From NCBI GenBank assembly GCA_052325345.1, contig JBKQVG010000113.1, positions 1-22,688 on the forward strand: a DNA stretch of 22,688 bases, read 5' to 3'. Source of the DNA: JBEKYD01 sp052325345 (GTDB lineage: Bacteria > Acidobacteriota > Terriglobia > Bryobacterales > Bryobacteraceae). This document shows, in pieces, positions 6,766 through 14,562 of this stretch (its first letter is position 1; every line of letters starts with the position of its first letter). The translations under genes and the position numbers were made by a program. A model generated the notes under the pieces. The model was not told where the DNA came from and made no database searches. It saw only the letters and a list, made by a program, of their open reading frames with translations.

Positions 6766-8361
6766 ATGAGCATCTTTGACAAATTACGTTCCGAAAAACT
6801 TCTCTCGTTTACCTTGATTCTGTTTACGCTGTCGATCGGCATCGTGATCGGCACGCTGATCAACTCCAGTGTCCGGGCGGCGAAGGATTCCGGCAATGCC
6901 GCCGCGCCCGGCGCCACACCGCTGGCGATTCCCAACCCCTTCGAACTGTCCAACACCTTCACCGAGATCGCCAAAATGGTCGAACCGGCGGTGGTGAACG
7001 TGTCCACAACCTATCAGCCGAAGCCCGTCCAAGGACGCAATCGCGGCCGCCGCCAGATGCAGCTTCCCGATGAAGACCAGGGCGGCGACAACGGCGGCAT
7101 GGACGAATTCTTCCAACGCTTCTTCGGCGGCAGCCCCCAGACCGAGCAGAAGAGCGAAGGCGTGGGCTCCGGCGTAGTGGTGGATAAAGCCGGCTATATT
7201 CTCACCAACAACCATGTGGTGGATAAGGCCGACATCATCAAGGTGAAGTTCCACGACGATCCGGCCGAATATGACGCCAAAGTGGTGGGTGTCGATACGG
7301 CCACCGACCTGGCGGTGATACGCGTCACCGGCAAGTCCAACCTGACGGCCGCCAAGATCGGCAACTCGGACGGCGTGCAGGTGGGCGAATGGGCCCTCGC
7401 GATCGGTTCGCCGTTCTCGTTCGAGGCAACCGTGACCGCCGGCATTATCAGCGCCAAGGGACGCGCCATGGGCGATTCCTCCATGCAGTTCCAGCACTTC
7501 CTCCAGACCGATGCGGCGATCAATCCGGGCAATTCCGGCGGTCCGCTGCTGAACATTCGCGGCGAGGTGATCGGTATCAATACGGCCATCGTGACCCGCA
7601 GCGGCGGCTATCAGGGCATCGGTTTCGCTCTGCCCATCAATACCGCCGCCATGGTCTACAACGAGATCATCAAGAACGGAAAAGTCACCCGCGGAGGCAT
7701 CGGCGTTTCGTTTACGCCGTCCGATAGTCCCCAGGCGAGCGCCTTGCTCCGCGCCAACCATGTGGACCAGGGCGTCTTCATTCAGGCCGTCACTCCGGAC
7801 GGTCCATCCGATAAGGCCGGCATCAAGGACGGGGATATTATCGTCGCCCTGAACGGCAAGCCAATCAAAGACGGCGACCAACTTCTGAGCATCGTCACCG
7901 CGACGCCGGTCGGCAACCCGCTGGGTGTAACCGTGATCCGCGAGGGCAAGAAAATGGACTTCAAGGTGATTGTAGGCAACCTGGCACGCGTTTATCCCGG
8001 CCGCTTCGGCTCCGCCGACAACGCCGAGCCAGGCCAGCAGGCGGAAACCGCCGTCAGCTTCGGTATGAGCCTGCAATCTCTCACCGAGCAGCGCCGCCAG
8101 AGCCTTGGGCTGAAGGAGCAGGGCGGCATGGAAGTGACCCAGGTGGACAGCAGTTCCTTCGCCGACGATATCCAGATCCAGCCGCACGACATTCTGATGG
8201 CCATCAATAACAAGCCGGTGGCGTCCATGGAAGATGTGCGGCGCATCAAGGCCACGCTGAAGGCCGGTGACGCCGTGGCCTTCCGCGTTCTGCGCCACGG
8301 CCAGGACAACTCCTGGACTACGCTGTTTCTGGCCGGCACGCTCCCCGCCGAACAACAGTAG
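6766..8361 (+). CDS. DegP/HtrA-type periplasmic serine protease (Do family)
   Basis: A 531-residue S1C protease. An N-terminal membrane anchor (about 13-33, LSFTLILFTLSIGIVIGTLI) places the rest in the periplasm. Catalytic triad: H150 in LTNNHVVDKAD, D181 in TATDLAVIRV and S257 in NPGNSGGPLLN. The LA loop (residues 85-128) is long and glycine/glutamine-rich with an FFQRFFGG motif. PDZ1 spans about 310-405 (GIKDGDIIVALNGKPI) and PDZ2 about 435-525 (QIQPHDILMAINNKPV). Length and two PDZ domains match DegP/DegQ/MucD-like enzymes, which degrade or refold misfolded envelope proteins. Start ATG 6766 has an AGGAG 8 bases upstream. A 10-base palindrome, CTACGCGTAG (6745-6754), overlaps this site. The gap from the transporter is 25 bases, so co-transcription is likely. 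Confidence 0.95.
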   Translation: MSIFDKLRSEKLLSFTLILFTLSIGIVIGTLINSSVRAAKDSGNAAAPGATPLAIPNPFELSNTFTEIAKMVEPAVVNVSTTYQPKPVQGRNRGRRQMQLPDEDQGGDNGGMDEFFQRFFGGSPQTEQKSEGVGSGVVVDKAGYILTNNHVVDKADIIKVKFHDDPAEYDAKVVGVDTATDLAVIRVTGKSNLTAAKIGNSDGVQVGEWALAIGSPFSFEATVTAGIISAKGRAMGDSSMQFQHFLQTDAAINPGNSGGPLLNIRGEVIGINTAIVTRSGGYQGIGFALPINTAAMVYNEIIKNGKVTRGGIGVSFTPSDSPQASALLRANHVDQGVFIQAVTPDGPSDKAGIKDGDIIVALNGKPIKDGDQLLSIVTATPVGNPLGVTVIREGKKMDFKVIVGNLARVYPGRFGSADNAEPGQQAETAVSFGMSLQSLTEQRRQSLGLKEQGGMEVTQVDSSSFADDIQIQPHDILMAINNKPVASMEDVRRIKATLKAGDAVAFRVLRHGQDNSWTTLFLAGTLPAEQQ

Positions 8362-8369
8362 CGGGGGTG

Positions 8370-8394
8370 ACCGCGACCGCGGGAGCGGTTTTTT
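8370..8394 (+). terminator. Probable rho-independent terminator after the HtrA gene
   Basis: ACCGC (8370-8374) pairs with GCGGT (8385-8389), and a run of six T follows (8389-8394), 9 bases after the HtrA stop codon. The stem is short (5 bp), but the T-tract and position are as expected. Confidence 0.5.
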
Positions 8395-8431
8395 GCGGCG
8401 GGCCGGGCCGACAGAGGTGCGGCCCGCCGCA
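8394..8431. terminator. GC-rich inverted repeat between convergent genes
   Basis: An 11-bp perfect inverted repeat (TGCGGCGGGCC at 8394-8404 with its complement at 8421-8431) has a 16-base loop. It sits 7 bases beyond the amidase stop codon on the minus strand and directly after the T-tract of the HtrA terminator. It may stop minus-strand transcription, although no T-run follows it in that direction. Confidence 0.4.
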
Positions 8432-8437
8432 CGTCCT

Positions 8438-9907
8438 CTATGCGATGTCCGGGCGCTTCTTGCCGAAGCCGGTGGCCTGTTCGAAGGCGTGCGCCATCTG
8501 GAGCACGCTGAAATCTTCCTGGTTGCGGCCGACGATCTGCACCCCAACCGGAAGGCCTTGCGGCGTGAAACCGCCCGGCACCGAGGCCGCCGGATTGCCC
8601 GTGGCCGAGATGTACCAGCAGGACTTCATCCAGTCGATGTAGGTATCGAACTTCACGCCCGCGATCTCCGTGGGGTAGGGCGTGTCGATGTCGAACGGCG
8701 GCAACTGCGTTGTGGGCAGAACGAAGTACTCGTACTTTTCGAGGAATTTCTGAAAGCGCCGCCAGAGCTCGCCGTGGGCGGTCTCGGCGTGCGCGATTTC
8801 CGTGCCTGTCAGCCGCAGCCCTTCCTCGATTTCACCCTTGAGCGTGTCCTTGAAAGCTTCCGGGTGTTCCCGCAGCCGCGCGCCATAGGTAGCCGCCGAA
8901 TTCCAGGCACGCAGCACGCGGAAGGAGATCTCGGCCGGGGCGAAGTCCGGCTCCGCCTGCTCCACGATGCACCCCAACGATTCAAATGTCCCGCGGCGCC
9001 CATCCACCACGGCGCGCACGCGCGCGTCGAAGGGAACCCCGCCAAGGTCTTTGAACCACGCTACTCGCACACCTTTGAAGTTGCGGTCGAGCGGGCGCGC
9101 GAAACGCTCTCCAGGCTCGTGAATGGAGAGCGGCGCGCGCGAATCGGGCCCGGCGATCGTGCTCAGCACAAGGGCAAGATCGGCCACCGAACGCCCCAGG
9201 CACCCCGAGGTACTCAGCGTGGACCACGCGAACGCGGCTTTCGGATTCGGCACCCGGCCGATCGAGGGACGGAAGCCAACCACGTTGCAGTACGCGGCGG
9301 GATTGCGCAGCGAGCCGCCGGTATCGCTGCCGTCGGCAACCGGCACCAGCCCGCAGGCCAGCGCGACGGCGGCGCCGCCCGACGAACCGCCGCAGGTCTT
9401 CGTCAGGCCGTAGGGATTGCGGGTCGCGCCGAAAACCCGGTTAAACGTCTGCGATCCCGCGCCGAATTCCGGCGTGTTGGTCTTGCCGATAACGATCGCG
9501 CCCGCGCGCCGGATCCGCTCGACCACAAGGTCGTCTTCGGCGGGGATGTAGTCTTTATAGAGCGGCGATCCAAAGGTGGTGCGGATGCCGCGCGTTTCCA
9601 TCAGGTCCTTGTGCGCCACCGGCAGACCATGCAGCGGCCCGAGCGCTTCCTGGCGAGCCTGGATCTCATCGGCTTTCGCGGCGGCGGCCGCAGCCATCTC
9701 CGGCACCAGGGTCACGATGGCATTGACTTTCGGATTCACGCGCTCGATCTGCTTCAGGTGCGCGGCCAGCGCTTCGCGAGCGGACAGCTTCTTCGCTCGG
9801 ATCAGCCCGGCCATCTCGACCGCGCTCATGAAACAAATGGAGGAAGCGGCGGCCTGAGCCTGCAGCGAGCCTAGATGCACGTCCATGTTGGCGTCAAGCA
9901 GCCACAT
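8438..9907 (-). CDS. Amidase-signature hydrolase with a toxin-derived N-terminus
   Basis: A 489-residue amidase-signature enzyme. The Ser-cisSer-Lys triad is present: K100 in LPVAHKD, S175/S176 in CGGSSGG and nucleophile S199 in DTGGSLR. Such enzymes hydrolyse amides (GatA, acetamidase, aryl-acylamidase relatives); the substrate is unknown. The C-terminus has the usual NPAASVPGGF...GLPVGVQIVG block. The first 12 residues (MWLLDANMDVHL) do not belong to amidases. They read like the start of a DUF5615 PIN-like toxin, the usual partner of the DUF433 protein encoded just upstream. The native amidase probably begins near ICFMSAVEMAGLI (ATG at 9829), where I see no Shine-Dalgarno. Translation may therefore start at the toxin ATG 9907, which overlaps the antitoxin gene by 14 bases. 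Confidence 0.88.
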   Translation of the reverse strand: MWLLDANMDVHLGSLQAQAAASSICFMSAVEMAGLIRAKKLSAREALAAHLKQIERVNPKVNAIVTLVPEMAAAAAAKADEIQARQEALGPLHGLPVAHKDLMETRGIRTTFGSPLYKDYIPAEDDLVVERIRRAGAIVIGKTNTPEFGAGSQTFNRVFGATRNPYGLTKTCGGSSGGAAVALACGLVPVADGSDTGGSLRNPAAYCNVVGFRPSIGRVPNPKAAFAWSTLSTSGCLGRSVADLALVLSTIAGPDSRAPLSIHEPGERFARPLDRNFKGVRVAWFKDLGGVPFDARVRAVVDGRRGTFESLGCIVEQAEPDFAPAEISFRVLRAWNSAATYGARLREHPEAFKDTLKGEIEEGLRLTGTEIAHAETAHGELWRRFQKFLEKYEYFVLPTTQLPPFDIDTPYPTEIAGVKFDTYIDWMKSCWYISATGNPAASVPGGFTPQGLPVGVQIVGRNQEDFSVLQMAHAFEQATGFGKKRPDIA

Positions 9908-10142
9908 GGAAGGAGTCGGTAAGCTCCGAGGCGACCTTCAGAACCTCGGGCAAGGCCTGACGTGGAAAGCCGCAGTCGAAAGACTGATCGATATCGTCAA
10001 GAGACATCCCGCTAGCCAGGCATTCAAGAATCAGAGAGACGGCCAACCGGGTACCGCGAATCGCCAGCTTCCCGCCAAGGAGTTGGGGGTCGGCTACGAT
10101 CCATTGATATTCCTTATATGCGGCTGGCTGCCAATCCGACAT
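9894..10142 (-). CDS. DUF433-family antitoxin, apparently without its toxin
   Basis: An 82-residue DUF433 protein. The family pattern is clear: WIVADPQLLGGKLAIRGTRLAVSLILECLASGMSLDDI, then a helix-turn-helix-like C-terminal half (FPRQALPEVLKVASEL). DUF433 proteins (VapB54-like) are usually antitoxins encoded just ahead of a DUF5615 PIN-like nuclease, overlapping it by a few bases. Here the next frame does start with the DUF5615-like MWLLDANMDVHL and overlaps by 14 bases, but it then continues as an amidase. I chose ATG 10142 (MSDWQPAAYKEY); an in-frame ATG at 10172 would add ten residues. It probably binds DNA to control its own operon, and so may now regulate the amidase. Confidence 0.8.
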   Translation of the reverse strand: MSDWQPAAYKEYQWIVADPQLLGGKLAIRGTRLAVSLILECLASGMSLDDIDQSFDCGFPRQALPEVLKVASELTDSFHVAA

Positions 10143-10160
10143 TGGATACCCGCGCCTTTC

Positions 10161-10166
10161 ATTGTA
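10161..10166 (-). promoter_or_regulatory. Possible -10 box for the DUF433-amidase operon
   Basis: TACAAT on the minus strand lies 18 bases before the ATG at 10142. It matches the -10 consensus at five of six bases. No convincing -35 box sits 17 bases upstream, so this is tentative. Confidence 0.3.
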
Positions 10167-10222
10167 GAGCAACCTCGCTGGCGGCGCCGCCGTAGCCCAA
10201 CCGGGGCGCGCGCGTGGCCGGT

Positions 10223-10237
10223 TGCTACCATGAAATC
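10223..10237 (+). promoter_or_regulatory. Extended -10 promoter, probably giving a leaderless DUF255 mRNA
   Basis: TGcTACCAT (10223-10231) is followed after six bases by the GTG start at 10238, with no Shine-Dalgarno. The arrangement nearly copies that before the M20 peptidase (TGcTACACT, seven bases, ATG). Confidence 0.4.
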
Positions 10238-12358
10238 GTGCCCAACCGCTTAGCCGGCGAAAAGAGTCCTTACCTCCTCCAACACGCTCACAATCCCGTG
10301 GATTGGTATCCGTGGGGCGAAGAAGCTTTTGCCAGGGCGCGCGCTTACGAAAAACCGATCTTCCTTTCGGTGGGCTATTCCACCTGCCACTGGTGCCACG
10401 TGATGGAGCGCGAATCGTTCGAGAACGAGCGCATCGCGGCCCTGCTGAACCGCGATTACGTGGCCATCAAGGTGGACCGCGAGGAGCGGCCCGACGTGGA
10501 CCGCATCTACATGACCTTCGTGCAGGCCACCGCCGGGTCGGGCGGCTGGCCTATGTCGGTGTGGCTGACGCCCGAGCTCGAACCATTCTTCGGCGGCACC
10601 TATTTTCCGCCCGAGAACCGCTACGGGCACTCCGGCTTTGCTTCCATTCTGGGGCAGATCGCCGAAGCCTGGCGGAACCATCGCGCGCAGATTGTGGAAT
10701 CGGCGCGCGATGTGGTCGAGCAACTGCGCAAGCATTCCGAGGTTGCCGCGCCGGCCCACCCGGCGGCCATCGGCGAGGCCCTGCTCGACGGCGGCTTCCA
10801 GGTTTTTCGCCGCACCTTCGACAGCCACACCGGCGGCTTCGGCGGCGCACCCAAATTCCCGCGGCCCTCGGTGCTCTATTTCCTGATGCGTTTCTACGCC
10901 CGCACCGGCAATCGCGAGGCTCTGGACGCCGCCCTGCTGACCCTGCGCGAGATGGCCAAGGGCGGCATGAACGATCAACTGGGCGGCGGCTTTCACCGCT
11001 ATTCCGTGGACGAGCGCTGGTTCGTGCCGCACTTCGAGAAGATGCTCTACGACCAGGGGCAGCTCGCCACCGCCTACCTGGAAGCGTTTCAGATTACCCG
11101 CGACCCGGGCTACGCCGCCACCGCGCGCCGCATCTTCGATTACGTGCTGCGCGACATGACGGACCGGGACGGCGCCTTCTTTTCGGCCGAAGACGCCGAT
11201 AGCGTAATCGATCCCGGCGACCCCGCCGTCAAGGGCGAAGGCGCGTTCTACGTCTGGAGCGCCGACGAAATTCGCGCCGTGGCGCCCGGCCCCGCTTCCG
11301 TTTGGTTTTGCCACCGGTACGGCGTGGCCGATGGCGGCAATGTGGCGAGCGATCCGCACCAGGAGTTCACCGGCCGCAACATTCTGTACCAGGCCGCCAC
11401 CATCGAAGAGACCGCCGAACAGTTCGGCCGCGCCGAGGACGAAGTGCGGGCCGCCATTGAGGACGCATCCCGCCTGCTGCTGGAGGCGCGCGGCAGGCGC
11501 GTACGGCCGCACCTGGACGACAAGATCCTGACCTCCTGGAACGGTCTCATGATTTCCGCCCTGGCCCTCGGCGGGGCCGTGCTCGGAGAGCCGCTATACG
11601 CCAAAGCGGCCCGCCGCGCGGCGGAGTTCCTGGCGGCCAGAATGTGGAACCCGGACGGCGAAACGCTGCTGCGGCGCTACCGCCAGGGCGACGCCGCGAT
11701 CCCGGCCTTCCTCGACGATTACGCGCTGCTGGCGCAGGCGCTCCTCGATCTCTACGAAACCCAGTTCGATTTCCGCCACCTGGAGCTGGCCATCCGCCTC
11801 ATGGAAAGAGCCATCGAGTTGTTCGGCGACGCTTCCGGCGGCGGTTTCTTCAACTCCGGCGCATCGGACGCGAGCCTGGTGATACGGCTCAAAGAGGACT
11901 ACGACGGCGCCGAGCCGTCGGGAAACTCGGTGGCCGTCCTCAACCTGCTGCGGCTCGAGCGCATCACCGGGCGAAGCGATTTCCGCGCCGCGGCCGAGGC
12001 TGCCCTGGCGGCCTTCGCGCCGCGGCTCTCGCTCGTGCCGGCGGCACTGCCGTACCTGCTGGCCGCGGCTGAATTCGCGCACGGCCGGCCGCGCGAAATC
12101 GTCATCGCCGGCGCGCCCGAATCCGCCGCCACGCGGGCCCTGATCGACGAGCTGTACCGCCACTTCGTTCCCAATCGGGTGGTGTTGCTGGCCGCGGACG
12201 AATCGGTACGCCGGCGTCTGGCCGCCTGGAACCCCGCCATCGCTTCCATGGCGTCCGAGCCCGGCGCGGCCAGGGCGTACGTGTGCCGGAATTTCGCCTG
12301 CGAATTGCCGGTTTCCGAGCCGGCCGAATTCGCCAAGTTGATACAATTACCATTCTGA
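10238..12358 (+). CDS. DUF255 thioredoxin-domain protein (YyaL/SSP411 family)
   Basis: A 706-residue two-domain protein. The N-terminal thioredoxin-like part (1-165) has the family start PNRLAGEKSPYLLQHAHNPV and a CHWC redox motif at 50-53 (GYSTCHWCHVMERESF). Then come GGWPMSVWLTPELEPFF and GTYFPPE. The rest (about 180-640) is an alpha/alpha-barrel like N-acyl-glucosamine 2-epimerases and glycosidases, with GGFHRYSVDERWFVPHFEKMLYDQ and DDKILTSWNGLMISALA. The C-terminus ends with AYVCRNFACELPV. The family is widespread (human SPATA20) but its reaction is unproven; a redox or sugar-linked role is usually suggested. I prefer GTG 10238 because homologues begin at (M)PNRLA; ATG 10214 would add eight unrelated residues. 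Tpx follows after 40 bases. Confidence 0.92.
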   Translation: MPNRLAGEKSPYLLQHAHNPVDWYPWGEEAFARARAYEKPIFLSVGYSTCHWCHVMERESFENERIAALLNRDYVAIKVDREERPDVDRIYMTFVQATAGSGGWPMSVWLTPELEPFFGGTYFPPENRYGHSGFASILGQIAEAWRNHRAQIVESARDVVEQLRKHSEVAAPAHPAAIGEALLDGGFQVFRRTFDSHTGGFGGAPKFPRPSVLYFLMRFYARTGNREALDAALLTLREMAKGGMNDQLGGGFHRYSVDERWFVPHFEKMLYDQGQLATAYLEAFQITRDPGYAATARRIFDYVLRDMTDRDGAFFSAEDADSVIDPGDPAVKGEGAFYVWSADEIRAVAPGPASVWFCHRYGVADGGNVASDPHQEFTGRNILYQAATIEETAEQFGRAEDEVRAAIEDASRLLLEARGRRVRPHLDDKILTSWNGLMISALALGGAVLGEPLYAKAARRAAEFLAARMWNPDGETLLRRYRQGDAAIPAFLDDYALLAQALLDLYETQFDFRHLELAIRLMERAIELFGDASGGGFFNSGASDASLVIRLKEDYDGAEPSGNSVAVLNLLRLERITGRSDFRAAAEAALAAFAPRLSLVPAALPYLLAAAEFAHGRPREIVIAGAPESAATRALIDELYRHFVPNRVVLLAADESVRRRLAAWNPAIASMASEPGAARAYVCRNFACELPVSEPAEFAKLIQLPF
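12339..12347 (+). promoter_or_regulatory. Possible internal promoter for tpx
   Basis: An extended -10 motif, TGaTACAAT, lies within the last codons of the DUF255 gene, about 50 bases before the tpx start. No good -35 box is visible. It would let the peroxidase be expressed independently of the upstream gene. Confidence 0.35.
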
Positions 12359-12398
12359 ACCGATCCCGATTTCGAACCGACCACAACTGGAGGAAAGC

Positions 12399-12920
12399 AT
12401 GGAAAGACCCGGCGCGACCACTCTCAGAGGCAATCCCTTTACGCTGGTGGGACCCGAGCTCAAGCCCGGCGACCCGGCTCCCGATTTTACACTGGTGGAC
12501 AACGCATTGAAGCCCGTGACTTTGAAGGACACCGGAGGCAATGTCCGCATTATCAGCGTGGTTCCATCGCTCGACACACCGGTTTGCGATGCCCAGACCA
12601 AGCGCTTCAATGAAGAAGCCGTCCGGCTCCCGGGCGTCGATATTCTCAGCGTAAGCATGGACCTGCCGTTCGCCCAGAAGCGATGGTGCGGCGCTTTCGG
12701 CGTGGACAAAATCAAAATGCTGTCCGATCACCGCGAGGGGTCTTTCGGCTCCCGCTACGGAACCCTCATCAAGGAGTTGCGCATCGAGAGCCGGGCCATC
12801 TTCGTCGTCGACCGGTCGAACACCATCAGCTACGCCGAATACGTGAAGGAAGTCGCCGACCACCCCAACTACGAAGCGGCCCTGACGGCGGCGCGCGGCG
12901 CGGCACCCGCCACGGCGTAA
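12399..12920 (+). CDS. tpx: Thiol peroxidase (atypical 2-Cys peroxiredoxin)
   Basis: A 173-residue Tpx. The peroxidatic cysteine is C63 in PSLDTPVCDAQTKRF, with T60 and P61 before it as in the T-x-x-C active site. The resolving cysteine is C97 in QKRWCGAFG, at the usual Tpx distance of 34 residues. Family features include the N-terminal TLRGNPFTLVGPELKPGDPAPDF hairpin and DHREGSFGSRYG. It reduces H2O2 and organic hydroperoxides with electrons from thioredoxin, in the cytoplasm or periplasm. No signal peptide is seen, so cytoplasmic is likely. GGAGG lies 5 bases before the ATG, an unusually good ribosome site for this window. The upstream DUF255 gene encodes a thioredoxin-like domain, which suggests a shared redox task. 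The last eight residues (RGAAPATA) extend slightly past typical Tpx ends. Confidence 0.95.
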   Translation: MERPGATTLRGNPFTLVGPELKPGDPAPDFTLVDNALKPVTLKDTGGNVRIISVVPSLDTPVCDAQTKRFNEEAVRLPGVDILSVSMDLPFAQKRWCGAFGVDKIKMLSDHREGSFGSRYGTLIKELRIESRAIFVVDRSNTISYAEYVKEVADHPNYEAALTAARGAAPATA

Positions 12921-13073
12921 TGCCGGTATCGTGGGGCAGGCGCTTTCGCTTGTCCGTCGATTTTTTCACGATTCCAGCCCGTAGCGCTCTTAATCGCGGT
13001 CCGGCGCCGCCCGTCGCGCAGTATTGCAGCATGTCTGAACCTTTTGCTCCCGCGAAGGATTCTTTTCTCTGGA

Positions 13074-13129
13074 GCGGGTTGTTCAACCCGCGGACCGGTT
13101 ATCGATCGGTCCACCCGGGCCTAGCCCGG
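13074..13129. repeat. Three tandem hairpins upstream of the MurJ-like gene
   Basis: Three perfect inverted repeats lie nearly end to end: GCGGGTT-GTTC-AACCCGC (13074-13091), GGACCG-9 bases-CGGTCC (13092-13112) and CCGGGC-CTA-GCCCGG (13115-13129). They start 154 bases after the tpx stop and end 7 bases before the next gene. They could terminate tpx transcription, form a structured leader or be a repeat family. No T-tract follows any of them. Confidence 0.65.
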
Positions 13130-13136
13130 CCGCGCC

Positions 13137-14495
13137 GTGGAAAGTGTGCCGGCAATGCAGCTTAACCCGCCGCCGGACGGGCTGCTGGTGCGCGCGGCGG
13201 GGAGCCCCCTGGTGCGCGGCGGCCTTACCGTGGCCGCGGGCATCCTCGCCGGCAATGTCCTCGGCTTCGTGCGAATCGCGCTCACCGCTTACCTGCTCGG
13301 CACCCATAGCCAGGCCGATTCGCTGGCGGTGGCGCTGGGTCCCATCGATACCTTGAACGGGGTGCTGATCAACAGCATGCTGTTCGCTTTCGTGCCCGCT
13401 CTGACGGCGGCCGAGGGCGCGTTGCGAACCGCCCTGTTCCGCAGCCTGCTCCGCCTTTTCGGCTGGGTATTTGGCCTGGCGGTGGCCGGGGTAATTCTAA
13501 CCGCGCCGTGGATCATGCGGGTGCTGGCTCCCGGCCTGGATCCGGTGCATTTCTCCCACGCCGTTACCCTGCTGCGCATTCTGGCCCTCTCCAGCCTGGC
13601 CGCCGGCTCGTCGGCCGCCTATAGCGCGCTCCTCTATACCGCCCGGCGCTTCGGTCCCGCCGCCTACAATCAGGCGCTCCTCAACCTGGGTACGGTGGCG
13701 TTCGCGCTGTTGTTGTGGAAGTGGGTGGGTGTGTATGCGTTCGCCATCGGTTACACCGTGGGAGCGTGGGTACAATTGGGCATCGCGTACCTGGCCGCGA
13801 GGAGACAATTGTGGGACACCGAAGCCGTCCCCAGCCCGATTCGGGCGCCCGAGATCCTGGCGCGGCCGGCGTTCTTCGTGGTCTACGCCGTCGCGCTCGG
13901 TTTGAATATGACCTTTACCCGCGCCTGGGCGACGCATGCCGGACCGGGCATGGCGGCGGCTTTCGATTACTGTCTGCGCGGCGTGAGCGTGCCGCTGGCC
14001 TTTTTAGTGTCGCCCCTGTCCAGTTCGCTGTTGCCGGAGATCGCGCGCCTCCGCAGCCTCGGGCGCATGCGGGCAGCCCTGCGCCTGATCGACCGCACCG
14101 TCATCCTGACCGCGCTCCTGGCAGTGGGCGGATGCGCGTTCGCGATCGCGTTTCGCACCCCGGCCATCCGCTTATTGTTTCAGCGGGGCAGTTTCACCGG
14201 CGATTCCACCCGCCTGGTGTCGGAAGTTTTTCTGGGGCTGGCTCCCAGTTTGATCGGCTGGGGCCTGATGGAAATCCTGGCCCGCTCGATGTTCGCTCTG
14301 GAACGCCCCTGGCCGCCCGTATTGGCCTCGGTGATCCCGCTGTTCGCGAACGTCTTCATCACCTTGCGCCTTGGCCTGTCGCGTCCCCAATACCTGGGCG
14401 CGGGCGCCAGCGGCGGTTTGCTGGCCGGCTGCCTGGCGCTCTTCGCCATGACGCACCTCAGCCGCCGCAAGACCCAAGAGGCGCCCGCGGCCTGA
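13137..14495 (+). CDS. MurJ-like MOP-superfamily flippase, divergent
   Basis: A 452-residue polytopic membrane protein with roughly 12-14 hydrophobic segments. The N-terminal motif AGNVLGFVRIALTAYLLGTHSQADSLAVAL corresponds to the MurJ opening (GxxxGFxRExxxAxxFG-xxADAF), including its conserved Arg. C-terminal motifs such as LLFQRGSFTGDSTRLVSEVFLGLAPSLIGWGLMEILARSMFAL match MurJ helices 9-10. The usual MurJ block 'PNLLRRLFAEGAFSQAFVPV' is replaced by GPIDTLNGVLINSMLFAFVPAL, which lacks the paired arginines, and the protein is about 50 residues short. It may therefore flip a lipid-linked glycan other than lipid II. The first codon is uncertain (GTG 13137 or ATG 13155), and no ribosome site is evident. 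The hairpins directly upstream may affect its expression. Confidence 0.8.
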   Translation: MESVPAMQLNPPPDGLLVRAAGSPLVRGGLTVAAGILAGNVLGFVRIALTAYLLGTHSQADSLAVALGPIDTLNGVLINSMLFAFVPALTAAEGALRTALFRSLLRLFGWVFGLAVAGVILTAPWIMRVLAPGLDPVHFSHAVTLLRILALSSLAAGSSAAYSALLYTARRFGPAAYNQALLNLGTVAFALLLWKWVGVYAFAIGYTVGAWVQLGIAYLAARRQLWDTEAVPSPIRAPEILARPAFFVVYAVALGLNMTFTRAWATHAGPGMAAAFDYCLRGVSVPLAFLVSPLSSSLLPEIARLRSLGRMRAALRLIDRTVILTALLAVGGCAFAIAFRTPAIRLLFQRGSFTGDSTRLVSEVFLGLAPSLIGWGLMEILARSMFALERPWPPVLASVIPLFANVFITLRLGLSRPQYLGAGASGGLLAGCLALFAMTHLSRRKTQEAPAA

Positions 14496-14562
14496 CCGCG
14501 GCCTGCCGAGCGAACGGCCGGGCCGGCGCCCGGCTGGACCCGATCATCGCCCTCGCCAATTC

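Noticed and set aside
5283..7007. A 574-codon minus-strand frame opposite the peptidase and EamA genes
   Set aside because: It is antisense to two well-supported genes, low in complexity (Q, R, G-rich), and has no recognisable motif.
6784..8547. A 587-codon open frame on the minus strand opposite htrA
   Set aside because: The plus strand encodes a complete HtrA with catalytic triad and two PDZ domains. The antisense frame is a by-product of GC-rich codon bias and shows no domain.
8267..9874. A 535-codon plus-strand frame opposite the amidase
   Set aside because: The amidase on the minus strand has all catalytic motifs. The plus frame is arginine/glycine-rich and starts inside htrA.
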